NCBI RefSeq assembly: GCF_902826655.1
Contig: NZ_CADEFR010000009.1
Coordinates: 18,971-82,970 of the forward strand
DNA from: an uncultured Methylibium sp.
GTDB lineage: Bacteria > Pseudomonadota > Gammaproteobacteria > Burkholderiales > Burkholderiaceae_C
DNA length: 64,000 bases
Direction: 5' to 3'
Shown: one piece after another, positions 23,208 to 32,747 of the stretch
Layout of the letters: every line of letters begins with the position of its first letter
Numbering within the stretch: position 1 is the first letter of the stretch
Program-made: the position numbers and the translations under genes
The notes under the pieces: model-generated
Told to the model about the DNA's origin: nothing
The model's database searches: none
What the model saw: only the letters and a program-made list of their open reading frames with translations

Positions 23208-25025
23208 ATGGACACCCGCACCCACCCCGCCCGCCTGCGGCTCGAGCAGCTGCGCACCCGCATGGCCGCGAACGGCTTCGACGCCGTGCTGCTGCCGTCC
23301 AGCGACCCGCACCTGTCGGAGTACCTGCCCGGCCACTGGCAGGGCCGCGAATGGTTCTCGGGCTTCACCGGCTCGATGGGCACGCTGGTCGTGCTGGCCG
23401 ATCGCGCCGCCCTGTTCGCCGACAGCCGCTACTGGGTCCAGGCCGAGGCCGAGCTCACCGGCAGCAGCGTCGAGCTCGTGAAGATCGCGACCGGCAGTTC
23501 GGCCGCGCATGTCGACTGGCTGGTCGCGCAGCTGAAGCCCGGGCAGACGCTCGCGGTCGACGGCGCGGTGCTGGGCCTGGCGGCGGCGCAGTCGCTGCGC
23601 GCCGCGCTGGCGACAGCCGGCATCGCGCTGCGCACCGACACCGACCCGCTGGCCGGCGCCTGGCCCGAGCGGCCGACCCTGCCGACGGCCGGCGTCTACG
23701 AGCACCGCGCGCCCGAGGCACCGACCTCCCGCGCCGACAAGCTGTCACTGTTGCGGACGGCCATGGCGCAGCACGGCGCGAGCCACCACCTGGTCTCGAC
23801 GCTCGACGACATCGCCTGGCTCTTCAACCTGCGCGGCGCGGACGTCGACTACAACCCGGTGTTCCTGGCACACGCGATCGTCGCGCCGGGCGGCGTGCAG
23901 CTCTTCGTCGGCGACGGCAAGATCGACGCGGCACTGGCCGCGACGCTGGCCGCCGACGGCGTGCAGTTGCGGCCCTACGACGCGGCCCGCGCGACGCTCG
24001 GCGCGCTGCCCGCCGACGCGACGCTGCTGATCGACCCGCGACGCGTCACCCTCGGCCTGCGCGAGGCGGTGGCGGTCGGCGTGCGCATCGTCGAGTCGAT
24101 CAACCCGTCGACGCTGGCCAAGAGCCGCAAGACCGCCGCCGAAGCCGGCTTCATCCGCGAAGCCATGGCGCGCGACGGCGCCGCGATGTGCGCCTTCTAC
24201 GCCTGGTTCGAGCAGGCGCTCGGCCGCGAGACGATCACCGAGCTGACGATCGCCGAGCGCCTGAGCGCGGAACGCCAGAAGCAGCCCGGCTACGTCAGCC
24301 TGAGCTTCCCGGTGATCGCCGGCTTCAATGCCAACGGTGCGATGCCGCACTACCGCGCCACGCCGGACTCGCACGCCATCGTCTCCCGCCCCGACGGAGT
24401 CGCGGCCGACGGCCTGCTGCTGATCGACTCCGGCGCGCAGTACCTCGGCGGCACCACCGACATCACGCGCGTGTGGCCGATCGGCACGCCGAGCGCCGCC
24501 ATGAAGCGCGACGTCACGCTGGTGCTCAAGGGCACGATCGCGCTGTCGCGCGCGCGCTTTCCGCGCGGCACGCCCAGCCCCATGCTGGACGCGCTGGCGC
24601 GCGCGCCGCTGTGGGCCGAGAGCCTGGAGTTCGGTCACGGCACCGGCCACGGCGTCGGCTACTTCCTCAACGTGCACGAAGGCCCGCAGTCCATCAGCAA
24701 GGCCGTGCCCGCGCCCGAGATGGCGATGGAAGCCGGCATGGTCACCAGCATCGAACCGGGCCTGTACCGGCCGGGCCGCTGGGGCGTGCGGATCGAGAAC
24801 CTGGTGATGAACGTCGCCGCGCCGGCCGACGAGTTCGGCGACTTCCTCGAGTTCGAGACCCTGAGCCTGTGCCCGATCGACACCCGCTGCATCGACCGCA
24901 GCCTGCTGCGCGAGGACGAGATCGCCTGGCTGAACGGCTACCACGCACGGGTGCGCGAGCGACTGGCGCCGCTGACGCACGGCAGCGCCCGAGCGTGGCT
25001 GGAGGCCCGCACCGAGGCCTTGTAG
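23208..25025 (+). CDS. Xaa-Pro aminopeptidase (M24 family, aminopeptidase P type)
   Basis: A 605-residue metallopeptidase that removes an N-terminal residue before proline. Two creatinase-like N-terminal domains come first (residues 1-300), then the M24 catalytic domain with metal ligands in LLIDSGAQYLGGTTDITR, FGHGTGHGVGYFLNVHEGP, SIEPG and IENLV. A C-terminal M24C extension follows. The three-domain form and length match the eukaryote-like long aminopeptidase P rather than the shorter PepP of E. coli. Start at 23208 has AGGAAG upstream. No signal peptide, so cytoplasmic. Confidence 0.93.
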   Translation: MDTRTHPARLRLEQLRTRMAANGFDAVLLPSSDPHLSEYLPGHWQGREWFSGFTGSMGTLVVLADRAALFADSRYWVQAEAELTGSSVELVKIATGSSAAHVDWLVAQLKPGQTLAVDGAVLGLAAAQSLRAALATAGIALRTDTDPLAGAWPERPTLPTAGVYEHRAPEAPTSRADKLSLLRTAMAQHGASHHLVSTLDDIAWLFNLRGADVDYNPVFLAHAIVAPGGVQLFVGDGKIDAALAATLAADGVQLRPYDAARATLGALPADATLLIDPRRVTLGLREAVAVGVRIVESINPSTLAKSRKTAAEAGFIREAMARDGAAMCAFYAWFEQALGRETITELTIAERLSAERQKQPGYVSLSFPVIAGFNANGAMPHYRATPDSHAIVSRPDGVAADGLLLIDSGAQYLGGTTDITRVWPIGTPSAAMKRDVTLVLKGTIALSRARFPRGTPSPMLDALARAPLWAESLEFGHGTGHGVGYFLNVHEGPQSISKAVPAPEMAMEAGMVTSIEPGLYRPGRWGVRIENLVMNVAAPADEFGDFLEFETLSLCPIDTRCIDRSLLREDEIAWLNGYHARVRERLAPLTHGSARAWLEARTEAL

Positions 25026-25120
25026 CGCGCCAACCGTCAGCGATCCGGGGTGGTTCCACCACTCCGGCGCGCGGCAATCCGGGTTACAACGGAAGCGACG
25101 CCTGCCGGGCGCGCCTCGCC

Positions 25121-27293
25121 ATGACACCGCTGCGATTGCCGACCAGCCACCCTCTCGCCGCCATCGGTGGGGGGGTCCTGTGCGTCGGCGCACTGGTCTA
25201 CGGCGTGCTCGCGTGGAACGCGGTGCGCGCCGAGCAGATCGCCCGCATGCAGACCGTGCTGGAGATCGCGCAGAAAGCCACCAACAGCTACTTCGTCGAG
25301 CTCGAGGCGTCCATCGAAGGACTGGGCGACGCGCTGCAGGCCGGCCCCGGCCTCGAGGACATGCCCCGCGCGTCGACCCTGATCCGGCGCTTTCGCGACC
25401 TGCACCCCACCTTCACGGCGATCAACCTGCTGGACGTCGACGGCCGGATCGTCGCTGCGGCGGTTTCGCCGGATCGCGCGATGCTGCCGCGCGTGACGCG
25501 CGTGCGCGGGCCATCGTGGGTCGAGTTCCTCGAGAGCCTGACGCCGCAGACCAAGTTCGACCTCGGGCGACCCCTGCGTGCGACCGTCGCGCCCGGCTGG
25601 TTCGTCCCGATGCGCCACGTCCTGCGCGGCGCGGACGGCCGGCCGGTCGCCTTCATCTCGGCCACGCTGCCGGCCGACGTGCTGCAGCGCTTCTGGAGCG
25701 ACGCGCCGGTGGTCGCCCATTCGTCGCTGGGCATGATCCGCGACGACGGCTACCTCATCAGCCTGTTCCCGGCGCCGCCCCAGTCGACGCAGGACAGCAT
25801 CTACGGCAGTCCGCGCACGGGGGTCGTGCCGCGCGGCGGCAGCGGAGCCTCGCGCAGCGGCTACGCGCAGCGGCTACGCGCAGGGCGAGTCGTCGATCCT
25901 CGGCCTGGCGGGCGGCTATGCCTTCCAGCGGCTGGAGAACTACCCGCTGACGATGTTCGTCGCCACGCCGCTCTCGGTCTACTGGCAGGGCTGGTGGGCT
26001 GCCGTGCGGGTGCCCTTCCTGCTGCTCGCCCTGCTGGCGGTCGCCGGCGCGACCGCCCAGCGCGTGCTGCGCACCCGCCAGCTCGCGCTCGAAGCCGAGC
26101 GCCGCCGCGCCGAGGCCGCCATGGTCGAGAAGCGTCTGGCCGAGCATGCGAACCGCACCAAGACCGAGTTCATGGCGCGGATGAGCCACGAGCTGCGCAC
26201 GCCGCTGAGCGCCATCCTCGGCTTCACGCAGATCCTGCAGCGCGACACGCCCGGCACGCTGGTCCCGGCGCAGCAGCGCGAGCTGGAGCACGTGCTGCAC
26301 GCGGGTCATCACCTGCTGTCGCTGATCGACGACCTGCTGGACCTGTCCCGCGTCGAGGCGGGCACGCTGCGCCTCGACCTGACCGAGGTCGATGCCGCCG
26401 ACGTCGTGCGCGATGCGATGCGGCAGATGGCGGCGCAGGCCGAGGCGCGTCGAATCTCCATCGAGCTCGAGGTCCCGGCGCAAGCCCTGCCCGCGGTGCA
26501 CGCCGACCGCACGCGCCTGCGGCAGGTGGTGCTGAACCTGCTGTCGAACGCGGTCAAGTACAACCGCCCGGGCGGCCGCGTCACGCTCACCCTGAGCGCC
26601 GGCGACGGCATGCTGCACCTGCGGGTCACCGACACCGGACCGGGACTGACGCCGCAGCAGGTCGAACAGCTGTTCCAGCCCTTCAACCGGCTGGGCCGTG
26701 AAGGCGGCGACATCCCGGGCACCGGCATCGGCCTGATCATCACGCGCAGCCTCGTCGAGCTGATGGCCGGGCGGCTCGAGGTGGTGAGCGCGCCGGGCGT
26801 CGGCACCGACTTCCACGTCGAACTGCCGCTGTCGCCGTCGCGCGAGGCCGCGGGCGAGCATTCCGGCGGCCCGGAGCCGGCTCCCCAGGCCGCGGCACCT
26901 CCCGGCGCCGGCGCGGTGATCTACATCGACGACGAGGAGACCAATCGCATCCTGATGCAAGCCTACCTCGCGGCCCGCCCCGCCGTCCGTCTGCAGTCGA
27001 CCGGCTCGGGGCACGAGGGCATCGCGATGGCGCGCGCAGCGCCGCCGGACCTGCTGCTCATCGACATGATGATGCCGGGCATGAGCGGGCTCGACGTTCT
27101 GGCCGCGGTGCGGGCCGACGAGACGCTGCGCGGCCTGCCCTGCATCGCGATCTCGGCCAACGCCATGCCCGAGGAGATCGACGCAGCGATGCGGGCGGGA
27201 TTCGACGGCTACCTGGTCAAGCCGCTCGCGGTCGACATGCTGCTGCGCGAGATCGATCGACGGCTCTGTCCGGCAGCGCAAGGCACGCGCTAG
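25121..27293 (+). pseudogene. Hybrid sensor histidine kinase, frameshifted by a 13-bp tandem duplication
   Basis: Two frames together encode one hybrid kinase. The 5' frame (ATG at 25121) holds TM1 (residues about 11-31) and a PDC/Cache-like periplasmic sensor. The 3' frame (first ATG at 25953) holds TM2, the phosphoacceptor box ARMSHELRTPLSAILGF, ATPase boxes NLLSNAVKYNRP, DTGPGLTP and GTGIGLI, and a receiver domain with YIDDEETN and LLIDMMMPGMSGLD. The frames are separated by a perfect 13-bp duplication at 25852-25877. Removing one copy rejoins them as GASRSGYAQGESSILGLAGGYAF without a gap, giving a 719-residue protein. As sequenced, the 5' frame ends at 26701 (526 residues, no kinase). The ORF from 25953 could give a sensor-less kinase. 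A sequencing or assembly error is not excluded. Confidence 0.85.
25852..25883 (+). repeat. 13-bp tandem duplication that breaks the histidine kinase frame
   Basis: The unit GCGCAGCGGCTAC occurs at 25852-25864 and again at 25865-25877, followed by the first six bases of a third copy. Since 13 is not a multiple of three, the extra copy shifts the frame by one base. Confidence 0.95.
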
Positions 27294-27308
27294 CCCGCCG
27301 GGGAGACT

Positions 27309-28121
27309 TCACTCCTCGTCGCCGCCCAGCACCGAACCGAGCAGGCCACCCGCGCCGAAGCCGCCGAGCACCGAGCCCTCCTCGCGCGAACCGCCACGCT
27401 GCGGCGCGGCAGCGAACACGCGGCTCGCCAGGCGCGAGAACGGCAGGCTCTGCAGCCACACCGTGCCGGGTCCGGTCAGCCTGGCGAAGAACAGGCCCTC
27501 GCCGCCGAACAGCGCGGTCTTGATCTTGCCGACGTACTGGATGTCGAAGGCGGTGTGCTGCGTGTAGGCCACCACGCAGCCGGTATCGACCATCAGGGTC
27601 TGGCCGGGCTGCAGCTCGCGCTTGAGGATGCTGCCGCCGGCGTGCACGAAGGCGAGACCGTCGCCGTCGAGCTTCTGCATGATGAAGCCCTCGCCGCCGA
27701 AGAAGCCGACACCGAGCTTGCGCTGGAACGCGATGCCCAGGCTCACGCCGCGCGCCGCGCACAGGAAGGCGTCCTTCTGGCAGATCAGCGTGCCGCCCAG
27801 CGCCTTGAGGTCCATCGCGAGGATCTTGCCCGGATAGGGCGCCGCGAAGGCGACGCGCTGCTTGGCGGCAGCGTTGTTGGTGTAGACCGTCGTGAACAGC
27901 GACTCGCCGGTGATCAGCCGCTTGCCGGCACCCAGGAGCTTGCCGAAGATGCCGCCCTGCTGCGCCGAGGCGTCGCCGAACACCGTGTCCATGCCGATGC
28001 CGGCGTCCATGAACATCATGCTGCCGGCCTCGCCGATCGCCGCTTCGCCGGGGTCGAGCTCGACCTCGACGAACTGCATCTCCGCGCCCTTGATCTCGTA
28101 GTCGACCACGTCCATTGCCAT
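27309..28121 (-). CDS. AIM24/TIGR00266 family protein
   Basis: A 270-residue protein of the AIM24 (TIGR00266) family, a beta-rich fold of unknown biochemical role found in bacteria and mitochondria. Typical features are [26 protein letters not shown], repeated glycine-rich strands [27 protein letters not shown], and a C-terminal Gly-rich tail ([19 protein letters not shown]). Start 28121 is preferred because GGAG lies six bases upstream; an in-frame ATG at 28133 lies four codons earlier. It converges with the histidine kinase and is divergent from a diguanylate cyclase gene. Confidence 0.88.
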   Translation of the reverse strand: MAMDVVDYEIKGAEMQFVEVELDPGEAAIGEAGSMMFMDAGIGMDTVFGDASAQQGGIFGKLLGAGKRLITGESLFTTVYTNNAAAKQRVAFAAPYPGKILAMDLKALGGTLICQKDAFLCAARGVSLGIAFQRKLGVGFFGGEGFIMQKLDGDGLAFVHAGGSILKRELQPGQTLMVDTGCVVAYTQHTAFDIQYVGKIKTALFGGEGLFFARLTGPGTVWLQSLPFSRLASRVFAAAPQRGGSREEGSVLGGFGAGGLLGSVLGGDEE

Positions 28122-28241
28122 CTCGATCTCCATCAGTGCGATAGCGCACGTTTGCCAGCGCGGCATGGTAACGAAGCGTCGTGACGTAGTTCTGCGCGGC
28201 GCGGCGTTCTTCGACAATCGCTGTTGGCCTCACCCACCTTT

Positions 28242-28255
28242 GGGGGGATCCCCCC
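28242..28255. repeat. 14-bp perfect palindrome between divergent genes
   Basis: GGGGGGATCCCCCC is a perfect palindrome in the 174-base region between the AIM24-family gene and the diguanylate cyclase. It could be a protein-binding site or a cruciform/hairpin. No use is known. Confidence 0.4.
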
Positions 28256-28295
28256 GAAGATCGGCCCCGGAGAATCGAGTCGACCTCCAGACGCC

Positions 28296-29534
28296 ATGCC
28301 GGACTCCCCCGCCTCCTTCGCCCTGCACCTGCCCACGCTGATGCTCATGTCGGTCGTGGTCATGAGCGCGGCCGCGGCCATCATGACCATCTTCGGCATC
28401 AGCCAGCGCGTCTACCGCGGCTACTGGTGGTGGACCGGCGCGATGTGGCTGGCCGCGGCCGGCGCGGTGCTGCACGCGGTGCGCGGCGTCTGGCCCGAGG
28501 CCGTGGTGCCGGGCATCTTCCTGGTGCTGGTGTGGCCGATGCTGATCGTTACCGGCGTGCGGCGCTTCTTCGCACGCGACCGATTGTTCTCCAGCCCGGC
28601 CATCGACGCGACCGCGTTCGCGCTCTGTTATGCGGCCTGGCTGGCCTGCTGGGTCGGCGACATGCCGCAGCTGGTGCGCTCGACGGCGTTCAGCCTGTCC
28701 TCGCTGCTGCTCTACCTGTACGCGGCCGTCTTCCTCTACCGGATCGAGGAACGCCGGCGCAGCCCGGCCCTCAAGCTGCTGGTGCTGCTGATGATCGCGA
28801 TGGCCGCCGTGCCGCTGCTGCGCGTGGTGGCGCTGGTCGGCATGGCCGGCGCCGGCGACCTGCCGGCGCGTCCGCTGGTGGCGGCCGGCGTGGTGCTGCC
28901 GCTGCTGATCGGCATGCTGTTCACCGTCTACCTGTGCCTCGTGCTGACGCACGAGCGCACGGTGCGCGACCTGCGCGAGACGCAGCGCCAGCTGCGCGTG
29001 CTGGCCGACATCGACATGCTGACGCAGGTGCCGAACCGTCGTCACTTCGAGGAGCTGGCCACCGCGATCGTCGGCCGCAGCGGGGCCCCCTCGGCCGTGC
29101 TGGTGCTGTTCGACATCGACCACTTCAAGCGCATCAACGACACGCTCGGGCACGCCGTCGGCGACGAGGCGCTGCGACTGGTCGCACGCTGCACGCGCGA
29201 GACGCTGCGCACCCGCGACGTGATGGGGCGCGTCGGCGGCGACGAGTTCATGCTGCTGTTGCCCGGCGCGAGCGTCGACGACGCGCTGCTGGTGGCCGAG
29301 CGCATCACGCGCCGGCTCGATGCGCAGCGCAGCAACCTGCCCCTGCCGCTGAGCCTGAGCTTCGGTGTCGTGCAGATCGAACCCAGCGAAGCGCTCGAGT
29401 CGGCCCAGCACCGCGCCGACCAGGCGCTCTACGAGGCCAAGCGCCAGGGCCGCCGCCGCGCCGTGCCGGCCGCGTTGCGCGGGCCGGACACGGTGTTCGG
29501 CGAGAGCCGCTCCCTGGGTTTCGAGCCGCAGTGA
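28296..29534 (+). CDS. Membrane diguanylate cyclase
   Basis: A 412-residue protein. The first 215 residues form about six or seven hydrophobic helices with no recognised sensor signature. A short coiled-coil linker (THERTVRDLRETQRQLRVLADID) leads to the GGDEF domain. The active site GGDEF is intact at residues 314-318, and the RTRD sequence five residues before it fits the inhibitory I-site, so it probably makes c-di-GMP with feedback. ATG at 28296 is chosen because earlier in-frame codons run through the palindrome; no clear ribosome binding site is seen. It is the second c-di-GMP synthase in 12 kb. Confidence 0.9.
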   Translation: MPDSPASFALHLPTLMLMSVVVMSAAAAIMTIFGISQRVYRGYWWWTGAMWLAAAGAVLHAVRGVWPEAVVPGIFLVLVWPMLIVTGVRRFFARDRLFSSPAIDATAFALCYAAWLACWVGDMPQLVRSTAFSLSSLLLYLYAAVFLYRIEERRRSPALKLLVLLMIAMAAVPLLRVVALVGMAGAGDLPARPLVAAGVVLPLLIGMLFTVYLCLVLTHERTVRDLRETQRQLRVLADIDMLTQVPNRRHFEELATAIVGRSGAPSAVLVLFDIDHFKRINDTLGHAVGDEALRLVARCTRETLRTRDVMGRVGGDEFMLLLPGASVDDALLVAERITRRLDAQRSNLPLPLSLSFGVVQIEPSEALESAQHRADQALYEAKRQGRRRAVPAALRGPDTVFGESRSLGFEPQ

Positions 29535-29547
29535 CGGCGCGGCGGTT

Positions 29548-30366
29548 CTAGGGCTCGGCGAAGCCCTGGCGCCGCAGGATCGCCTGGCCCTCGGCGCCCA
29601 GCAGCAGATCGAGGAAGCGCTGCGCCCGGGCGCCCGACGCGCCCAACCGCACCACCCCGTAGTCGGCCGCCACGTTCACGTCGTCCGGCAGGTCGTGCAG
29701 CTGCAGCCCCGGAACCTCCTGCCGCGCCTGCAAGGCATTGGTGCAGTAGGTGACGAAGACGTCGGCCTGACCGCCTTCCAGCAGCGCGCCGTACACGCTG
29801 CGCCCGGTGGGCGGGGGCGGCGAGCCCGGCCCGCCCGTCAGCTGCAGCGCCTTGCGGTCCAGCGTCTCGTAGGCCCCGGCGTAGGGACCGCCTCGCGCCG
29901 CGAGCTTGCGGAACATCTCCCAAGTGTAGTCGCCCGACGGATCGGCCTTGGGCGTGGAGGTGCCGACACGCACGGCCGGGTCGAGCAGCCGCCCCAGCAG
30001 GTTGTCGGTCGTGACCCGGGCCTCGGGGCGGGCCAGCAGGCACAGGCGATTGCGTGCAAAGCGCTGCACCGCGCCCGCCTTGCCGGCATCGGCCAGGGCC
30101 TGCGGGTGCTGCATGTTGGCGGACGCGAACAGGTCCGCCTCCTCGCCGGCCACCAGCCGGTCCTTGAGCAGGCCCGACGCGCCGAACACGAAGCGGACCT
30201 TGCCGACCTCGGGCAGGGCCTCGTAGCGCCGGCCGACTTCGGTCAGCGCGGCGCGCAGGCTGCCGGCAGCGTAGACGACGAGCTCGGCCGGTTGCGCCGC
30301 CGCCCCGCCCGCGAGCCCCACGCCCATCGCCATCGCCAGCGCACGTGCGAGGTCGCCGCGCCTCAC
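29548..30366 (-). CDS. ModA-like substrate-binding protein, second binding protein of the tup operon
   Basis: A 272-residue periplasmic binding protein. A signal peptide (ending AAAQP near residue 25) is followed by ELVVYAAGSLRAALTEVGRRYE, FGASGLLKDRLVAGEEADLFASANMQHP and a C-terminal domain with LLGAEGQAILRRQGF, as in molybdate-binding ModA-type proteins. The GTG start at 30366 overlaps the tupA stop (GTGA), so the two are translationally coupled. This is unusual: one permease (TupB) and one ATPase (TupC) are followed by two different binding proteins. Its ligand might be molybdate or another oxyanion or anion. Confidence 0.82.
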   Translation of the reverse strand: MRRGDLARALAMAMGVGLAGGAAAQPAELVVYAAGSLRAALTEVGRRYEALPEVGKVRFVFGASGLLKDRLVAGEEADLFASANMQHPQALADAGKAGAVQRFARNRLCLLARPEARVTTDNLLGRLLDPAVRVGTSTPKADPSGDYTWEMFRKLAARGGPYAGAYETLDRKALQLTGGPGSPPPPTGRSVYGALLEGGQADVFVTYCTNALQARQEVPGLQLHDLPDDVNVAADYGVVRLGASGARAQRFLDLLLGAEGQAILRRQGFAEP

Positions 30367-31199
30367 TTCGTGCCCGCGTTCGGGAAGAACAGCTGTTGAC
30401 CGCCGATCTGGTAGCTCGCGATCGTCGCCTGGCCTTCGGCGGAGACGACCCAGTCGGCGAAGGCCTGCGCCAGCGCGGTCTTCGTGTGCGGATGCTTGGC
30501 CGGATTGGCGACGATCACGCCGTACTGGTTGAACAGCCGCTGGTCGCCTTCGACCAGGATGGCCAGGTCGCCGCGGTTCTTGAACGACAGCCAGGTGCCG
30601 CGATCGGCCAGCGCGTAGGCATTGCTCGACGCCGCGATGTTGAGCGCCGGCCCCATGCCGCAGCCGCACTCCTGGTAGGCGGCGTATCCGGCCTTGGGCG
30701 ACTCGATGCCGGCGGCCTTCCAGTAGCGCAGCTCGGCCGCGTGGGTGCCGCTCTTGTCGCCGCGCGAGACGAAGGCGCTGCCGCCCTTGGCCAGCTTGCC
30801 GAGTGCCGCGACGATGTCGGTGCCCTTCACCGCAGCCGGATCGGCCTTGGGTCCGACCAGCACGAAGTCGTTGTACATGACCGGCTGGCGCTTGAGGCCG
30901 TAGCCGTCGGCGACGAACTTCTCCTCGGCCGCCTGGTCGTGGACGAACAGCACGTCGGCATCGCCGCGCCGCCCCATGTCCAGCGCCTGCCCGGTCCCCA
31001 GCGCGACCACCTTCACGTCGATGCCGCTGGCCTTCTTGAAGGCCGGCAGCAGGTGTGCGAACAGGCCGGACTGCTCGGTGGAGGTGGTCGACGCCATGAC
31101 GATGTTCCTGTCCTGCGCCCAGCTTGCCCCCGACAGCGCCAGACCCGTCAGCGCCGCACCCATGACGCGCCACACCGCGCGCCTGTTCTCGTTCACCAT
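30363..31199 (-). CDS. tupA: Tungstate-binding protein TupA
   Basis: A 278-residue periplasmic binding protein with a signal peptide ending SWA-QD near residue 29. The TupA signature is clear: MASTTSTEQSGLFAHLLPAFKKASGI, VALGTGQALDMGRRGDADVLFVHD, and SRGDKSGTHAAELRYWK, which line the oxyanion site of high-affinity tungstate transporters. It is the third gene of tupB-tupC-tupA and its start overlaps the tupC stop by seven bases. Tungstate uptake serves tungsten enzymes such as some formate dehydrogenases and aldehyde oxidoreductases, none of which lie in the window. Confidence 0.9.
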   Translation of the reverse strand: MVNENRRAVWRVMGAALTGLALSGASWAQDRNIVMASTTSTEQSGLFAHLLPAFKKASGIDVKVVALGTGQALDMGRRGDADVLFVHDQAAEEKFVADGYGLKRQPVMYNDFVLVGPKADPAAVKGTDIVAALGKLAKGGSAFVSRGDKSGTHAAELRYWKAAGIESPKAGYAAYQECGCGMGPALNIAASSNAYALADRGTWLSFKNRGDLAILVEGDQRLFNQYGVIVANPAKHPHTKTALAQAFADWVVSAEGQATIASYQIGGQQLFFPNAGTK

Positions 31200-31906
31200 G
31201 GCAACTCTCCCTTGAGAAACAACTTGGCTTCGGGCGGCAGCACCGCCCCGTCGAAGAACTGGGTGGCCGGCACGTCGGCCAGCACACGCCCCTGCTCCAG
31301 ATAGACCACGCGCTGCGCCAGGCGCTTGACCTGGCCGAGGTTGTGCGATGCGATCAGCAGCGCGAGCCCCTGGTCGGCGAACTCGCCGAGCAGGTGCTCG
31401 ACCTCGCGCTTGGCGCTGGGGTCGAGGCTCGCGGTCGGCTCGTCGAGCAGCAGGACGTCGGGCTGCAGCGCCCAGGCCCGCGCCAGAGCCAGCCGCTGCT
31501 GCTGGCCGCCCGAGAGAGCGCGCGCGGGCCGCTGGGCCTGATCGGCCAGCCCGACACGCTGGAGGGCCTCGACACTGCGCGTCCGGGCCGCGTCACCGCG
31601 CACGCCCGCCAGCCACAGGGCCAGCTTCACGTTGCCCAGGACCGAGAGCCTCAGCAGGAAGGGCCGCTGGAACAGCATCGCGATGCGCAACGGCCGACCG
31701 TCGACGCCCGTTGCCTGGCGCCGCTCGCCGCTGGTCGGCGGCAGCAGGCCGTGCAGCACGCGCAGCAGCGTGCTCTTGCCCGATCCGTTGGCACCGATGA
31801 AGGCCACTCGCTCGCCGGCCTGTATGCGCAGGTTGACCGAGCGCAGCGCGTCGAGCGTGCCGTAGCGCAAGCCGACCGCGTCGAGCGAAATCAAGGGCTC
31901 AGCCAT
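31193..31906 (-). CDS. tupC: Tungstate ABC transporter ATP-binding protein
   Basis: A 237-residue ABC ATPase. Walker A is GANGSGKST, the Q-loop is in LFQRPFLLRLSV, the ABC signature is LSGGQQQRLALARA, Walker B is DVLLLDEPTASLD, and the switch His is in LIASHNLGQ. ATG at 31906 has GGGAGG eight bases upstream. Overlaps with tupB (eight bases) and tupA (seven bases) show tight translational coupling. Confidence 0.9.
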   Translation of the reverse strand: MAEPLISLDAVGLRYGTLDALRSVNLRIQAGERVAFIGANGSGKSTLLRVLHGLLPPTSGERRQATGVDGRPLRIAMLFQRPFLLRLSVLGNVKLALWLAGVRGDAARTRSVEALQRVGLADQAQRPARALSGGQQQRLALARAWALQPDVLLLDEPTASLDPSAKREVEHLLGEFADQGLALLIASHNLGQVKRLAQRVVYLEQGRVLADVPATQFFDGAVLPPEAKLFLKGELPW

Positions 31907-32660
31907 TGGCCGCCCCTCCCGCCACCGGCACGGCGTCGGTCGCCGGGCCACTCGAACCGCCCGGGTGGTGGGTCGCCCACCAGCGCACCAGCGCGATCAG
32001 CACGTTGAGCAGCAACACCACGCCCAGCAGCACCATGCCCAGCGCCAGCGCCAGCGGCAGGTCGCCCTTGCTGGTCTCGAGCGCGATGGCCGTGGTCATG
32101 ACGCGGGTGTGGCCGTCGATGTTGCCGCCGACGATCATCACCGCGCCGACTTCGGAGATGGCCCGGCCGAAGGCCGCCAGCAGCACCGTCAGCAGCGCCA
32201 GGCGCTCGTCCCACAACAGCAGCAGCCCGGCGGTCCAGCGGCTCGCGCCGAGGGACGTGAGCTGCTCACCGTTCTGCTTCCAGCTGTCGGCGATCGCCTC
32301 GCGCGTCAGGGCGGCCACGACCGGCACCACCAGCACCGTCTGCGCGATCACCATCGCGCCCGGCGTGAAAAGCAGCCCCCAGGACCCGAGCGGACCCGAT
32401 CGCGACAGCAGCAGGTAGACCACCAGTCCGACCACCACCGAGGGCAGCGCGAGCAGCGTGTTCAGGACCACCAGCACGCTGCGCCGCCCGGGAAAGCGGG
32501 CCACGGCGAGCGCGGCCCCGCCGGCCAGGCCCAGGCCCGCCGCCAGCAGGCAGGCCGTGCCGCTGACTCCGAGAGACAGGCCGACCACCCGCAGCAATTG
32601 CGCATCGGCGTGCAGGATCAGCAACCAGGCCGTGCGCAGACTCTCGACAAAGGCATCCAT
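31899..32660 (-). CDS. tupB: Tungstate ABC transporter permease
   Basis: A 253-residue inner-membrane permease with five to six helices. The EAA-type cytoplasmic loop that docks with the ATPase is seen in SLGASRWTAGLLLLWDERLALLTVLLAAFGRAISEVGAVMIVGGN, a region well kept in TupB proteins. It is the first gene of the uptake operon. The start codon at 32660 faces the regulator gene across about 100 bases. No strong ribosome binding site precedes it. Confidence 0.88.
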   Translation of the reverse strand: MDAFVESLRTAWLLILHADAQLLRVVGLSLGVSGTACLLAAGLGLAGGAALAVARFPGRRSVLVVLNTLLALPSVVVGLVVYLLLSRSGPLGSWGLLFTPGAMVIAQTVLVVPVVAALTREAIADSWKQNGEQLTSLGASRWTAGLLLLWDERLALLTVLLAAFGRAISEVGAVMIVGGNIDGHTRVMTTAIALETSKGDLPLALALGMVLLGVVLLLNVLIALVRWWATHHPGGSSGPATDAVPVAGGAANG

Positions 32661-32747
32661 TCCGGGGACTCGACTTGCGGACTTCGCGCTCACGCCTTTG
32701 CGGCACACTGCGACGCCCGCGATGCTATGGAGACCCCCGAGCGCCGG

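Noticed and set aside
17496-23705. Very long open frames on the opposite or alternative strands (up to 1500 codons) across the diguanylate cyclase, TAXI and NDH-2 genes
   Set aside because: They are shadows of high-GC coding sequence. Their translations are rich in Arg, Ala, Gln and His without recognisable domains, and the forward frames encode clear families.
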